Source: Rhyacichthys aspro
Lineage: Eukaryota > Chordata > Actinopteri > Gobiiformes > Rhyacichthyidae
Reading direction: 5' to 3'
Length of the DNA stretch: 64,000 nucleotides
Assembly (NCBI GenBank): GCA_036850595.1
Contig: CM072160.1
Span: 9,527,906-9,591,905, forward strand
In this document: in pieces, positions 24,250 to 37,122 of the stretch
Layout of the letters: each line of letters starts with the position of its first letter
How positions within the stretch are numbered: position 1 is the first letter of the stretch
Translations under genes and position numbers: made by a program
The notes under the pieces: generated by a model
What the model was told of the DNA's origin: nothing
The model's input: the letters and a program-made list of their open reading frames with translations, nothing else
Databases searched by the model: none

Positions 24250-24427
24250 CAATAGGTGAACTGGTGAATCTGAAATGCCCAGAGGTGGGAATAAGGGTGA
24301 AGGATGTCTGTTTATGAATCAAAAGCATGAGATAAACTGACAGTATGTCCATATGAAGCATCACGCATGGGAAAGGCTCCTGCCCCTAAGGATTCTGCAA
24401 AAAAATAGCAATGTAAAATAGATGGAT
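24250..24427 (+). repeat. degraded L2/SINE-type repeat, plus orientation
   Basis: The segment tracks the 3.05-3.24 kb repeat in order: 'aggtgaactggtgaatctgaa', 'tgcccagaggtggg', a TGTTTATGAATC block, 'gggaaaggctcctgcccc', and a final AATAGATGGATG tail. Divergence is greater than in the 3 kb copy and the microsatellite tail has shrunk to two units. It is an old insertion with no reading frame left. Confidence 0.5.
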
Positions 24428-26455
24428 GCTACAGATATTGACAGGTTGAGGAACACTAGGCGTTGGTTGAGTAAAGAAGAAAAAAGATGAAGAACGTAAC
24501 AACTTTGTATAAACTAAACCAGAAACTGGGAAAATCTTATACTCACACTTTTTTATGTCTTAATTCACTTCAAGTGGATTCATACGAGTTGGCCTTGAGC
24601 TGCTGCACACTTCCTTTAAACTTCTGGTTATTATTGTGAGCACAAACCTCAAAGGCCTCCACATTTATGGTTATAAAACCTGATTCTTGTGTGTTTCTGA
24701 GTGTGTATTATTTTTTCTGGTACAAGCTTGTTGCATTTAATATGGGCAAGTGGTAGTCCTGTGGTTAAAACAGTAAGAGAGATCATTTGGCCCAGTTTAT
24801 CCCTACAATTTTGTGGTCAGATAAAGTTTAAAGATTGTAGTGAGAAGTCAACAAGGGGATTGATCATTGATTGGCTCCTGGGATGTCCCTGATGGGTCAG
24901 CTCCACGAGGGAGGACTGACTGTACTGTCACAGTACCGGACTATCAGTGCTCTGCAGACTTGTCCTGATAGCATCTGTGTTTGTCTCTGGTCTAGCACAG
25001 ATCCTGACCTTCTATCTGATCCAGCCACATCATGCAGCCCTTGTGTCCGGAGCCCCGCAGTCTTCTGTCCTGTGAAAACACTCCTACTGTGCCTAAGTCA
25101 AAGTGCCTTCCTGCTCCTTCCTTGCACCACTCTGCAGGGAGATGCTTATTCGTCCACAGAGAGGCTCACTACAATGGTCAGTCATGCTTTCTGCTGACAC
25201 TATTATCTCATAGCTAAGTTAACACATCCTTTCCTTAAGTTGTACTGAGTTAAGTTTGTATCTCTGGTTTCGAAACCATAAAAAATACCATAAAAATATA
25301 ATATGTTAAAGTTTCCAAAAAGATTCAAATGACAGTTTGGGTATTTTTTAAGGCCTCTCTATTTTGCACTTAATCACACAGAAAGTCTGTTGTGTGAGAA
25401 TAGCCCTGGGCTGTGAGTGAGGAGTGTCCCAATGGCCCTGTTCTTAAACATATTGGACTTATATTGCCAGAGTGTATGTAAACAGGCTCATTTAAAACAC
25501 AGGGAAGTGTTTATTCACAAAGAGTGGTCCCTGGCCTATTACTGTTACTACAGCAGCAGAGAAAATCTGTAATAGCTCATTGTCCCATGAGATGCTTTTT
25601 TATTTTTATTTTGTTGAAACCGCTTTACGATTATATATTTTCAAGGTTGCTTTTTGCAATTTTAAGGCAACCATTATTAAAGCTGAAAATAACATTCAAT
25701 TAATTCTCATAATGGAATGTCTCCCTTGAACAATGTGGTGGTCACTGAAACTGTGAATGAACTCTCTTTCTGTTATTCAAGATGTTCCTCCTCTTTGTTA
25801 ACATTGGATGAACATGATTCAGAAAAAAAATGACATGGCATAAAGCAAAACCATGTATCAGGTGGGTAAAGTTCTTTGTGTAAATCAAATCTAAGTAAAA
25901 AAATAAAAAATAAATACCCAATGTATTTTAACAGCATATAATATCTTGTTAGTTATCAAATAAATCTAAAAATGCAGCCATTATTGTGTATAATACATAT
26001 TTGACAAACATTGATAGACCTTGTGAAGGATATTCAGACTAAAGAAAGTATTTATTGGCTACTGAATCAATCATTCAAATATGTGGCCTATTTTTTTCAA
26101 GGCCTATGAGATTATTAAATATGTCAATAAAAGAGCACTGGTAGAGCTATGACTGGAGCATTTCAGAGAGACTTTAAGGGTTATTTATAGCTTTTGTTCT
26201 GAACTCCCCAAACACACACACTCATCTCTACAGAAGCTCAGATAATGATTAGCTCCGAGGCTTAGGCATTTTTTTCTCGATTGTGTAACTCTCTTTAAAA
26301 TGTTTGACATATATATATATATATATATATCAAGCTTTTGAAAGATCTATTACGACAGCATATCTGGGTGTTTAACTGAGGCCCTGAAAATGCTGAGATG
26401 CCCCCTGTTTTGTGCTTCCTGTTTGGCTCACGCATAATGCTATACTTTTCTGCAG
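24428..26455. other. unique non-coding DNA
   Basis: No gene or mobile element is convincingly recognised. At about 24.88-25.20 kb the DNA is C/T-rich and holds overlapping Cys-rich frames (up to 108 codons). I compared these with von Willebrand factor C and EGF patterns and could not make the Cys spacing fit. A's and T's dominate at 25.9-26.1 kb. Confidence 0.5.
26309..26330. repeat. (AT)11 microsatellite
   Basis: Eleven perfect AT units. Self-complementary and likely polymorphic. Confidence 0.95.
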
Positions 26456-26502
26456 CTTTTTGGCGGACATCGAAGAGTGCCCCACTGAGATTCTGCTCGG
26501 AG
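26456..26502 (+). other. weak candidate exon, 47 bp
   Basis: A 'ttttctgcag' acceptor precedes, and an AG|GTCAGT donor follows, a segment that is open in one phase and reads FLADIEECPTEILLGG. The same frame continues for ten residues past the donor to a stop. The balanced residue content is unlike the Leu/Phe/Ile-rich chance frames elsewhere. There is no recognised protein match, the polypyrimidine tract is only moderate, and the exon is very short, so chance is a strong alternative. Confidence 0.12.
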
Positions 26503-28992
26503 GTCAGTCTATAATGCAGCCTGACTGGATGTGATGAGAGGTCCAGAACAGGATCAAACCATTTTGTAGGGGTCTCAATGGGTCAGCTCAAAAAGAAGGC
26601 TATGAGACCCTGTAATCCTGGAGAGCTCATGTTGGCATCCACATCAACAATCACAACACTCCAGGGCTTATCTTGCCGGCTATTGGGTCTGCTTCAGTAA
26701 GCATTGTCTAAGCAAGCTCGGCTTATCTGGAGAGGGATGCGTTTCCTGATTAGAAATACAACCAGCACAACTCAGTTTAAGGTCTGCAGAGGTGACCATG
26801 AAACACAACGCATGTCTGTCACCTCTTTAGATAAAAACAATTATATATCGAGTGTCAGTGGAAGAAAAATGCAGGACAGCCGTTGATTTTACCCATGTGA
26901 GTGCTTTAATTTCTGTTCCTCCACATCAGCCACAGAAACGGCCATTTTTACAGTACACTGTCCTTCATGCCAAAAACAAACAGCACAGCTACAGTCCTAA
27001 AACCAACATTAAATGCTATTTTTTTCATAAATCCTTCTGGTTTTCTTTGCTAACTAAATAGTTCTGTTGTGTCAAACAGGGTAAAAATTGCATTCAAAAA
27101 GTGTGATAGCTTGCCACAGGACAATGAGGGCTACTTTACAGTGAAATACTACATGCTCCAACATAGTGTAACTTGATATTTTTGTAGTTTATATTTATAT
27201 TTGTTTGTTTAACAAGCAAGCACAATTCTGATTCATTTCCTGAGTTTGGATGCTTTCACAAGTCTGCCAGGACCTTTCTAAGAGAGATGTGGTTTCAGGA
27301 TCTCAAGGATACAAAATGACAAAGGTTCCCGCTGAATGACGAGAGGAGCAATGATCAAAATAAATAAATAAAAGATGCTCTCATAAATACTAAATCAAAT
27401 GGGAAATGATTTCTTTTCTTGTCGGTGCACCGGGGCAACACTGTAGCTGCTGAGCTCTGTCACAGCTTTTCAAAGACAGGTGCATGCAGTATTCTGAGAG
27501 TGTGACAGAAAGGAATCCATGCAAACATGCTCACAATGATTATATTTGCAATACACAGTGGATTGGCAACTGCCAAGCTGCTGGTAATTATAGATGGAAA
27601 TCAAGTGCCTAACCCATCTGTTGAACAGGGTTGTTAAGATTTCTCACAGGTGTTAAAGCCAATCCTTCCTCTGAGCTTTTAAGAGAGGAGCTGAAACACA
27701 GGCTTAAAAGGACTTGTCTGCCTCATAAGTGAGAAATGAATACTCCTGGTTGCATTCCATGTTTTACACTTAGTCTTTTACTTTTAGAATATTGTATGAG
27801 AGGATTCAATCTTAAATGGAAAACAAAATGTAAAGGTATTGTGGTGTTATTATAAATACAGAAACACCAATGCTACAATTGCACAATTCACTTAATCTTA
27901 GTAATAGCACATATCAGCATGTACAACTGCACTGGACAGAAAATCTAATGGGGTCTTGACAATGTCAAAGGCATATTGTGCAGCTTATTTAGTTCTCTAT
28001 TTTCATTTTTGTTCTGTGAGCTGTGATTGTCTGAGAGTTACACACTCAAAAATATCCCTTCCTTTTAAACAAAGATTAAAATGGTGAATTAGTTAATCTA
28101 CTGTTGCATTAACCTCCACATTTACAAATTCATAGCATTTCTTAGTGCAAATTGTGTGGTTTGAACCTTGTCAATAAGGTTGAAAAAGGTATTTTAAAGG
28201 CTTTTTTTTTTCTTCTTCTTCTAATTTACAAACAACTTTGGGATAAAAAGACAGAAAGTGCAATACACATCCAACACACAAGCAATGGCCAAAGCACACA
28301 GCAAGAATAAAACTTGCCAGCCGCTGTCGAAAAAGTAAAAGTATGAAATTACTCTTGTCTTATCTCACACAAGCAGAGTGAACACAAGGCATCTCACCTA
28401 ACAACTCATACTTTCCTGTGATTTTTGCTGTACTGGAGAGTTTTTAGCCCACCAATTCTGACTGGCCTGCAACAGCTCTGCTCATTCTGCTGACTGACTC
28501 ATCTTGAAACAAACATAGAAAAATAAGCTGCACCTGAAGGGCAGAGAAAACTGTTTATCCTCCAGGCATTCTTCCACTGAGATAACATGACTGAGTTTTG
28601 AGGATGCTGGAATATTATACAGCGGGGATCCATTTAAGGTACAGGCGTCCGCAGTGACAGCTGTGTGTGTTGCACAGCTTAATCCTCACAGGATAGCTTC
28701 ATTATTGTGTTCATCCCACTTTGTGTTGCAACCGCCAAATGCAAGAGTGTTGAATAAGTAATGGAAGTTGAACTGCTGAGTGACAGACTTTAACCTCACC
28801 TGTCTCCATCCTGGGTGTGCTGAGAGGCTTCAGAAACCATCAGTCCCATCAATCACACACTTCCAGGCCCGACACATGTTGCACTGCTTTAAATGAGAAT
28901 CTGTCCAACAGCAGGCAGGGGCTCTACACTGTTTGGAAAGAGTGACAGACATCAATTCATATAATGCTTTCAAAATGGCCTTCGCAATGCTA
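26503..28992. other. unique non-coding DNA
   Basis: No gene or transposon is recognised. AATAAATAAATAAA occurs near 27360 as a short run. Frames are below 70 codons. Confidence 0.55.
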
Positions 28993-29061
28993 AATATTAA
29001 CCCAACATCAATGTAAAAATGGAAGGGTTAATATTGAGGGGTTAAAATGAAGTCATTTTAA
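28993..29061. repeat. two adjacent short inverted repeats
   Basis: AATATTAACCC at 28993-29003 is exactly matched in reverse by GGGTTAATATT at 29025-29035, with 21 bases between the arms. Seven bases further on, TTAAAATGA at 29042-29050 is exactly matched by TCATTTTAA at 29053-29061 with two bases between. Both are perfect. No TA or TTAA duplication marks this as a miniature transposon. Protein binding as a dimer site or chance in AT-rich DNA are alternatives. Confidence 0.8.
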
Positions 29062-32000
29062 TGAACTCCATTTGATTTCTAATGGATCTGAAGTCATTGT
29101 TTATCAGTTAATGCTTTTTCACATCCTGCAAATATTCATATAAAGATTTTATTTATTTAAGTTGGCATGTTGAATATTAGAATTGTAATGCGGCACATGT
29201 CCCAGAAGCTAAGTAAAACTTGATGCTAGCAATCTCCATAATACATGTATGCATGCATGTATTGGCTGCTGCAGAAAAACAGAAAGTAAGCACAAAGCTC
29301 TCCAGATACTGTACATGAAAATTCATCTGCACAACATTCCCAAAATGAGCATGAAAATGAAATGATGAATGCTTCTTCTATATGTAGCACTTTATTTATT
29401 TAACCAGCAACATCATTTACTAATATATTTGTTATTTCTCAAGAAACCTGCACAAAATGATTGCTGTGGGGCAATTTAACACCTAAATTTGTCAGGAATA
29501 TGGGTGTCTCTGTGGTTTGTTCCTGCAGAAACCTGGCAGTGTTGCCGGAGGCTGTGTCATGCCAAGTCGACAAATCTTGCCAGTTTAAAAATCTCTCAAA
29601 AAAAACTCAGATGTCCAAAGGTTAGAAATGTGGGCTTGTGCGTCATTTCTCATGTGCTGCAGGCTGAGAAATGCAAAGCTGAATATGGTCAAGAAAATAT
29701 TTACTCACTTTCACAAAATCTTACAAAGGTGCCCTTGTAATAAACACCTCCAAATAAAAACTACATTTCCCAGTTGAACAGGACTGACGACCCTGTTAGA
29801 AAAGTCAGACATTTCCTAAAACAATTATATTTAAAGTTACGTGATCTCACTTTGCTCTAACTCAAACTTCTCATTCAGTCATAATATAGTAAGAAGTATT
29901 CAAGCTGCTGTCAGAAGAGCAATGTCTAGCTCTACTGCGATGAATATGTTCTCGAAATGACCATTGATTTTCTTCTGAGAAATTACCACAAGACGAAGAA
30001 GTTCATCTTTCCACTTCTGAGGTGAGAACATTGACCTATAAGCTGACAATGTATTCGTCACTAAAAATAAAAGCTGCTAATGAACTCCTCTAGCTGCTGG
30101 GCATGCATCACAGCTATCAGCAGAAACAGGGAAAATACAAATCAGGAGAAAATAGATCTGCTGTGTTGTCAGTAGTGCTATTGTCTACATAAGCCTATGC
30201 CAATATAATACATCACTGAACAAGAGCAAAGACTGAGCATTGAGACCAGAAGAATCTCAATCCACTGGAAAAGCTTATACAGTGTAGTTGAAAACAGGAT
30301 ATATGGGAATTTTCAAGCCACTAGTGTCTATTTTTGTACTAAATGCCTAAGGCTAAGCTAGAAAAGAGATGTAATTAGTGTTCTTTAAAAGGAACAGTTG
30401 CTAAAAACATTTTACAAAGATGTTCTGTGTATGAGAAAGTTATGTTTTAAAGTTACAGACAGTAACACTGAATAAATGCCTCATTGGTCACTGTTGTATC
30501 ACCTGCCCTAAGGTTTTCTAATCCATTCTGTAGCATGGCCGCAGTGCACGTAAAGTTGTGCGCGTGATGCATGTTTATGTAGTTCCAATCTACTGAGATG
30601 ATGAAATACAGCAGATTAATGTGGAGAATTTGTTCTTGTAAATTAACAGCCTTTTTTTTTTTAAATTGTAGATTGCTCAGACATTCTGACTGATACACTT
30701 TATAATAGAAAGTCAAATTGCAAAGTGACTGCATCCAGGCATTTGTTCCCCTGTGACCTTATGTAATTACCTGCCAATCTGTCTTGTCAACCTGTTGTCA
30801 GATTTGGTTAGTCAGTTGTCAGGCTAACAAGCACACACCACACAGGACACTGGTTACAGGAAATGGCCAAGCAGATAAAAAAGAACGTACATAACAGAAT
30901 ATAAGCACAACGATTTTAGGGAAAGTAGAAGAAGAAGAATACTACATATATAATATAAAAAATACCCCAAAATAGATGTAAAAATATAAATAATAGTACA
31001 TGAACACAAGAGTTCAGAAAGCAGCCTCAGTGATGCTGTCTGGCAAATGTTGGTGTTTATTTTAAAGGCTTTAAATCAACATTATCTTATTTTAAATTTG
31101 CTCAAATGTGTCGTTTAAATATGAATAAAATAACAGTGCATGTTCCAAAAGCCTATGTTTCTGTATTCATAAAGAGCATATCTGAAAAATGTGGATCCAA
31201 ATACATTTGCAAAAGTGACCCAGAAAGCAAGAACCATAAAACTTTGCCACTTAAAAATGAAAAAAAAAAAAATCACGAGAAAAAGAATGTATGCTTGAAT
31301 TGCTCCTATAACTAAAGCTGCTATAACAAAACTGCACAACAGGCACCAATAATTTACAGCCTATCCTCTCTGCCACCCGCTCCTATGAGACTGATTAGCA
31401 CAATTCATTGAGGCAATTGTTAACTTTTAATCAAGGCATCATTTGTGATCAATATTCCATCTGCGAAAGCCTCATGTTCCCTTGAACCCGACATATAATG
31501 AGTACTGCCTTGGTTTTTATCAATCTATATCATATTATTGATATGGCCTCCAGAAAAGTAGAAAATGAGTGAAAATTCCTTGGATGATTGAGCGATAGGA
31601 GCCAGTACATTGGAGCACTGCTGAAAAATGAAGAGGGCAGAATGGTGGAGACAAAGAGCCTCTCAGAGCCATCAGTTACAGAGACGTCCACTGCAGCACC
31701 AGTGTCGAAACACTTCAACCTCCCTAAAATATCATCTCCAGGCTGCAACGTCGACTCAGAGACATGCCTCTCGCCGGGTCGATTAATATTGACTCAGCAA
31801 TTGAGCAAGCAAGTGTGTCTCTTCACGTAGAACTACATGACTACAAAACACTCCAGAAAGAAACTTCTGTTGGATAAATGGTAAGAAACTATGAAACTAT
31901 TAGCTCACTGGACCAAGAAAATAAAAACTAAATTAAGGCATTTAAGCAATAATTAAAATGATATATATACCACTGTATGTACCAGATCAATGTTAAAGTT

Positions 32001-34440
32001 ATGTTTTGGCAACTAATACCATTTAGAAACATGTGCACAAACTTTAGGACATGAAAGCTCTCACATCCCTTAGACACATGCATACCCACTGATGTTTTGA
32101 ATATAACTTCATCTAGCCATTTGACACTACGCTGCTATTGAAATGCATGTAATGTCATCAAAGTAAAAACAATGGCACAAATATTTTTCAACATTGCAGT
32201 CTTCTAACCTCACTCACACCATTAACAGGCAATGCATGGTTTTGGTGTCACTCCAAGAACTACTTCTCAGCAGGTTCCAGTCCAAGTCATCTCAGAGAAA
32301 ATTCGTTTTCTGCACTGCACTTATGAATCCTCATGCAGGGGAGAGCAGAAAGATCTACTCGCAGGTGACTGACAGTGCATCAGATATTCTGGCTTCAAAA
32401 TAAGGAAGCAGAGGAACGTTTGTTAAGTCCAGCATGCCTTTCTGCATTCTAGGAAAATAGAATATAGGGAGCAGCCTCCACCTGCACCATAACATGGGCA
32501 TTCAGTTATTCATGAATTGACCATTTAGCTTGTTTGGGTAATGGTTATGGTTGAATGTATAGAAAAGGGTTTTATGATGGTGATGTGTATAAGATACATG
32601 AAGTGGCTGCTTCAAGAACAGTGGTAAATGGTAATGCTTTGGAGCTAAATTGATGAATCATGCATATTGCTGCTACCAACACTTCCTCTCCCTGGAGTTG
32701 TGTCTAATAAAACTTATAAGGCAAGAATTTGTGGTCAGTTTATTAATATATAATAAATATATAATAAAATGGATATACTACAAGCCTCTGGTGAGGAAGC
32801 CTATGTGGCCCCATTGTCTCTTATTTTTTCATGTCATATTTTTTTGATAAAGCTATGGTCAGGATCATTCTCAGGCCCAATTTATAAAGTTCACTTAGCT
32901 GGTTGTTAGCATCTTGCTCTAAAAAAATTTTCATAATCTGAATGAGTGATGTGGCAGTTCCTTTGTCCGATTTTTTTTTTCACTCCGCTTCTACAAACCA
33001 TTTGGACCATGTTCCCAAATGTTCCAGTTTTCCAAAAGTGTCTCATGGAGCAGCTGCCATTAGCAAATGTGCAGCCGAGCATGTAACGTGACAAGTGGAG
33101 GTCAATTGACAATTCTCATCTGTGATTATGATCAGCGTAGCCCAAGCAGAGCCCAAGGAGGATAATCCAGGTCAAATCTCATTCACACTTCTCAAATCCT
33201 GTCATCGCATATGCATTAACAGCAACCCACACATATCAGCTGGGACATCGTGCGGAAGATTTGATCACTCATTTTAAGAGGGTGATTATCAGGGAGAACT
33301 CAAATGGTGCCTTAGAGATAAATTAGGCACACTTTCTCATTTATTGTTAATGTAATCAAAGAGCCCCCTCTCAACCATCTCTCAAATCAACATTGGGCAA
33401 GAGGGAAGAAATCAAATGTGCTTCAGCGTGTTGCTCGACAATAAGATACTAAGCTCAGATGCTTTGAAAGAAAGGGCAACTCTGAAGGCTTGTGCTGATT
33501 GGCTATTTCAGCAGAAACCCGCTAGTGAGATAATGAGCGCTCTTTGATCAGAGGGCCATTGTTGTATATGATGATCATGTGTGTCTGAGTGTGTGGCAGC
33601 AACAGTGCCTGATGAATATTTACTGAAGCTGTCGTTGGTAATATCCCTGAGGAGCAGCTGGCTTGTTACAGACACAAGGAAGCCATGCCACGCACCTCGT
33701 CATCATGTAACTGTTTCAAACTGCACTGGGGCAGGTGATGCGGGGGATGTGGGGTCACAAAATGCAGCAAAACATACAGATGATACTTGAGCTGGGACAG
33801 TACGAAGATCGCAGTTTATAATCAGTCGGATTTGTTTTGGCTGGATGGAAGAGAAAAGAGATTACTGCATGCTAATTACTTTGTAACAGTATCAATAAAT
33901 CTTTGAAACATAAACAGCAACTGCAAAAGCATTCCTCATTTGAGAGTTTCACACCAGTAATTGTTTCTATCTGGCTCAGCTAATTAAAGCTAAGTTAAAT
34001 TATGTTTGTTTTATTTACTTTACTGCTATACTAAACCATCCTACACCCTTTTCCTGCGCGGCCCTCGGGGTACAACTGCTACAGTAGATTTATCTACTGG
34101 ATGCAGCTTTCTCTTCTTTTTTGAGGCGATAATTAATCCCTCATTTATAAAAATAAAGCTGGATGCAGATAAGGGACTGTGGTCTGGTAGTCATTTGGTG
34201 TAACCTCTGCATCACACAGCTCTGAGGAGATTTTGTTTGTGTCACATGCTCCCGCTTGAGTTGGCAAAGACAGACAGGACTGCGCAAGCACCCAGTACAG
34301 AGGGTCTGGACACATATTGGACCACCTTTTATCTATGAAATCCATTCCAATCACATCCCAAAGCTGTAAACATTTCCACATTGAGGGATTTATTTTCCTG
34401 TTTGTAAATACTTTATGGGCATCATTAGAAAAACTTCTGA
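29062..34440. other. unique non-coding DNA
   Basis: No gene or mobile element is recognised. A palindromic ATACATGTATGCATGCATGTAT-like patch lies near 29250. An 11-bp unit, ATATATAATAA, is repeated twice in tandem at 32746-32767. Frames are below 95 codons. A high-complexity stretch at 33120-33570 is listed separately. Confidence 0.5.
33120..33570. other. possible conserved non-coding element with TCF, SOX and POU-type cores
   Basis: This is a balanced-composition, repeat-free stretch in an otherwise AT-rich window. It contains CATATGCATTAAC at 33208-33220 (octamer/POU-like), repeated TGATTA/AATCA cores, CTTTGATC at 33542-33549 (TCF/LEF-like) and CCATTGTT at 33556-33563 (SOX-like), the last two only six bases apart. 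These are consensus matches read by eye. Conservation in other fish has not been tested. Confidence 0.22.
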
Positions 34441-34467
34441 TGTGTGTGTGTGTGTGTGTGTGTGTGT
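34441..34467. repeat. (TG)13 microsatellite
   Basis: Thirteen perfect TG units plus T. An open frame across it encodes only a Cys-Val run. Confidence 0.95.
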
Positions 34468-34689
34468 CCTACCAAAAGTCTTTCCGAAGTGCTAAGTCCA
34501 CTGGAGCAAGACCATCCATCTCCACTTATAATGTGCATTTAATAAGAATTAAATTGGCGGGTGGATAGATGTGGTTTGAGCCGTGTGATAATGACAGTTT
34601 GACTTTTCATGGCTTTGATATGTGGATGACAGCCGCCTGTAAGGTTTAATGGAGCCGTTCCACCAGCATCTGTTAAGAATGCTTCATTA
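34468..34689. other. unique non-coding DNA before the long repeat
   Basis: High-complexity sequence, including 'ggtttaatggagcc' and neighbouring words, interrupted on the right by the repeat that starts at 34690. No gene is seen. Confidence 0.5.
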
Positions 34690-34734
34690 GGCCCGAGCCG
34701 GCGATGGCCGGGAGGGCCTATTGTTTTCACTAGG

Positions 34735-34755
34735 ATTATTATTATTATTATTATT
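34735..34755. repeat. (ATT)7 microsatellite inside the long repeat
   Basis: Seven ATT units lie directly after the left hairpin and before a T run. This position is typical for the family as I remember it, so the tract is part of the repeat. Confidence 0.9.
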
Positions 34756-34808
34756 TTTTTTCGTCTTCCACTTTGACCACTAATTTGACCCCCTGAACAT
34801 GCTCAAAA

Positions 34809-36960
34809 ACTCACCAAACTTTGCCCAAAATTCAGGATCGGCGAAAAAGGATTTATTTTGGGGGTCCCATACAAATCCATAAAACGGGGGCTCGACAGCG
34901 CACCCTGGAAAAGTGGAAATACATTACGCCAATGGGAAGTGAAAGTACTTTTTTTTTGCCGTAAAGCCACCAACTTTGGTACACACATTCCTTACCGCGA
35001 GGCAAACAAAAAATATTATTATGGCTTTGCCCGCTGACAAACAGTTAGTCCGCCATTTTGGGTGAAACATGCGACGCCCAAAATCACACCCCTCATTCAA
35101 AACACTACTTGTCCTAGGGTTTTCATCCAAAAGGCTCCAAATTTGGTCAGAATCATCTAGACACATGAGCCGACAAAAATTATCAAGTGGTTTTTTGATA
35201 TCTTAATGGGTGTGGCCGTGACAAGCCCCTAACGAGGAGGCCATCTTTGTAAAAATAAAATCTCCTGTAACTTTCACAAACATTGTTGGATCTGTTTGGA
35301 CCCAATGAAGCGTTTGTGCACATTAATGACCTGAACACGATGATATGCAAATTATCGGGCTAGCTTCAAAACTGGCTCTCCAGCGCCCTCTATAAATTTA
35401 TAATGGGGGCCAAAAATTTAGTTTGGTCTAGAGGCATGAAATTTGGTACACACATCCCTCATGTGACGCTGAACAAAAAAGCCAATCACAATGACCCCCT
35501 ATCTAGAACCGTGTTGCCATGGGAATGCTCGAAACATGTAATTAAAATGAATGGGAGGATAAATTCGACGCTAAATCGAGGTCTTAAATGTAAATGAAAC
35601 CGCACCAAACTTCACCCAAAATTCAAGACCTTTGAGCAATAATATTTGTTGCCACTGCCATACAAATCCATTAAAAGGGGGCTCGACAGCGCACCCTAGA
35701 AAAATGGAAATACATTACGCCAATGGGAAGTGAAAGTACTTTTTTTTGCCGTAAAGTCACCAACTTTGGTACACACATTCCTAACACCGAGTCAAACAAA
35801 AAATATTATTATGGCTTTGCTCCATGACAAACAAGAAGTCCACCATTTTGAGTGGAACATGCGACGCCCAAAATCGCACCCTTCATTCAAAATACTACTT
35901 GTCCTAGGGTTTTCATCCAAAAGACTCCAAATTTGGTCAGAATCATCTAGACACATGAGCCGACAAAAATTATCAATTTATTTTTTGATATCTTAATGGG
36001 TGTGGCCGTAACAAGCCCCTAACGAGGAGGCCATTTTTGGAAAAAGAAAATCTCCTGTAACTTTCACATACATTGTTGGATTTGGTTGGACCCAATGAAG
36101 CGTTTGTGCACATTAATGACCTGAACACAATGATATGCAAATTATAGGGCTATCTTCAAAACTGGCTCTCCAGCGCCCCCTATAAATTTATAATGGGGGC
36201 CAAAAATTTAGTTTGGTCTAGAGACATGAAATTTGGTACACACATCCCTTATGTCATGCCGAACAAAAAAGCCAATCACAATGACCCCTTATCTACAACC
36301 ATGTTGCCATGGAAATGCTCCAAATATGCAATGTAAATGAATGGGAGGATAAATTCAACGCTAAATTGAGCGCCTAAACGTAACTTAAACCGCACCAAAC
36401 TTTACCCAAAATTCAAGACCATTGAGTAATAATATTTTTTGCCACTGCCATACAAATCCATAAAAAGGGGCTCGACAGCGCACCCTGGAAAAGTGGAAAT
36501 ACATTACGCCAATGGGAAGTGAAAGTACATTTTTTTTGCCGTAAAGTCACCAACTTTGGTACACACGTTCCTTACACCGAGTCAAACAAAAAATATTATT
36601 ATGGCTTTGCTCCATGACAAACAGGAAGTCCGCCATTTTGGGTGGAACATGCGATTCCCAAAATCGCACCCCTCATTGAAAATACTACTTGTCCTAGGGT
36701 TTTCATCCAAAAGGCTCCAAATTTGGTCAGAATCATCTAGACACATGAGCCGACAAAAATTATCAATTAATTTTTTGATATCTTAATGGGTGAGGTCGTA
36801 ACGAGCCCCTAACGAGGAGGCCATTTTTGGAAAAAAAAAATCTCCTGTAACTTTCACATACACTGTCAGATTTGGTTGGACCCAATGAACATTTGTGCAC
36901 ATTAATGACCTGAACACAGTGATATTCAAATAATGGGACTGTCTTTATGACTGGCTCTCC
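34809..36960 (+). repeat. 790-bp tandem units, about 2.7 copies
   Basis: Several anchors recur at nearly constant spacing. ACTGGCTCTCC occurs at 35371 and 36161, with a matching CTGGCTCTCC ending at 36960. GTTTGGTCTAGAG starts at 35421, and its counterpart at 36211 is 790 bp on. CACCAAACT-like words lie at 34812, 35603 and 36393. CTCGACAGCG occurs at 34891, 35692 and 36471, and its uneven steps of 801 and 779 show small indels. The third unit stops just after the CTGGCTCTCC anchor and passes directly into the tail. Similar open frames at 35730-35996 and 36556-36786 are simply the same segment of units 2 and 3. Confidence 0.9.
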
Positions 36961-36975
36961 TTCACAGTAAAAAAT

Positions 36976-37122
36976 GCAGTCTTGCCCAGGACATTTCTCC
37001 CCGATGTTGCAAAGGGAGGCGAAATTAAGTCCTTTCGAGGACATTTACTCTCACAGTTGCAAGGGGAGTCGACGTGCGGTCTTCCCGAGGAAACGTGCCC
37101 CCCGCGGTCGCAAGGGATGCGA
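36976..37122 (+). repeat. three 50-bp tandem units in the repeat tail
   Basis: A CCAGGACATTT / CGAGGACATTT / CGAGGAAACGT core starts at 36986, 37036 and 37086, exactly 50 bp apart. Each is followed by a 'gttgcaa(a/g)gg' or 'gtcgcaaggg' block and a 'gaggcg', 'gagtcg' or 'gatgcg' end. The units have diverged by substitutions but kept the same length. They sit just before the GCCGCTTGCGGC hairpin that ends the element. Confidence 0.85.

Noticed and set aside
24745..24790. 'agtggtagtcctgtggttaaa' resembling a tRNA-derived SINE head
   Set aside because: There is no matching box B at the right distance and no SINE body or tail follows.
24871..25217. Cys-rich frames that suggested a von Willebrand factor C or EGF domain
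   Set aside because: Cys spacing fits neither family, and making it fit would need frameshifts. I could not support a pseudo-exon.
34145..34568. Frames on both strands near the TG repeat
   Set aside because: Chance frames. One includes only the Cys-Val translation of the TG repeat, and none has splice or domain support.
35730..36786. Two similar frames of 88 and 76 codons that look like paralogous genes
   Set aside because: They are the same segment of neighbouring 790-bp repeat units. The similarity is from DNA duplication, and the frame has no known domain.
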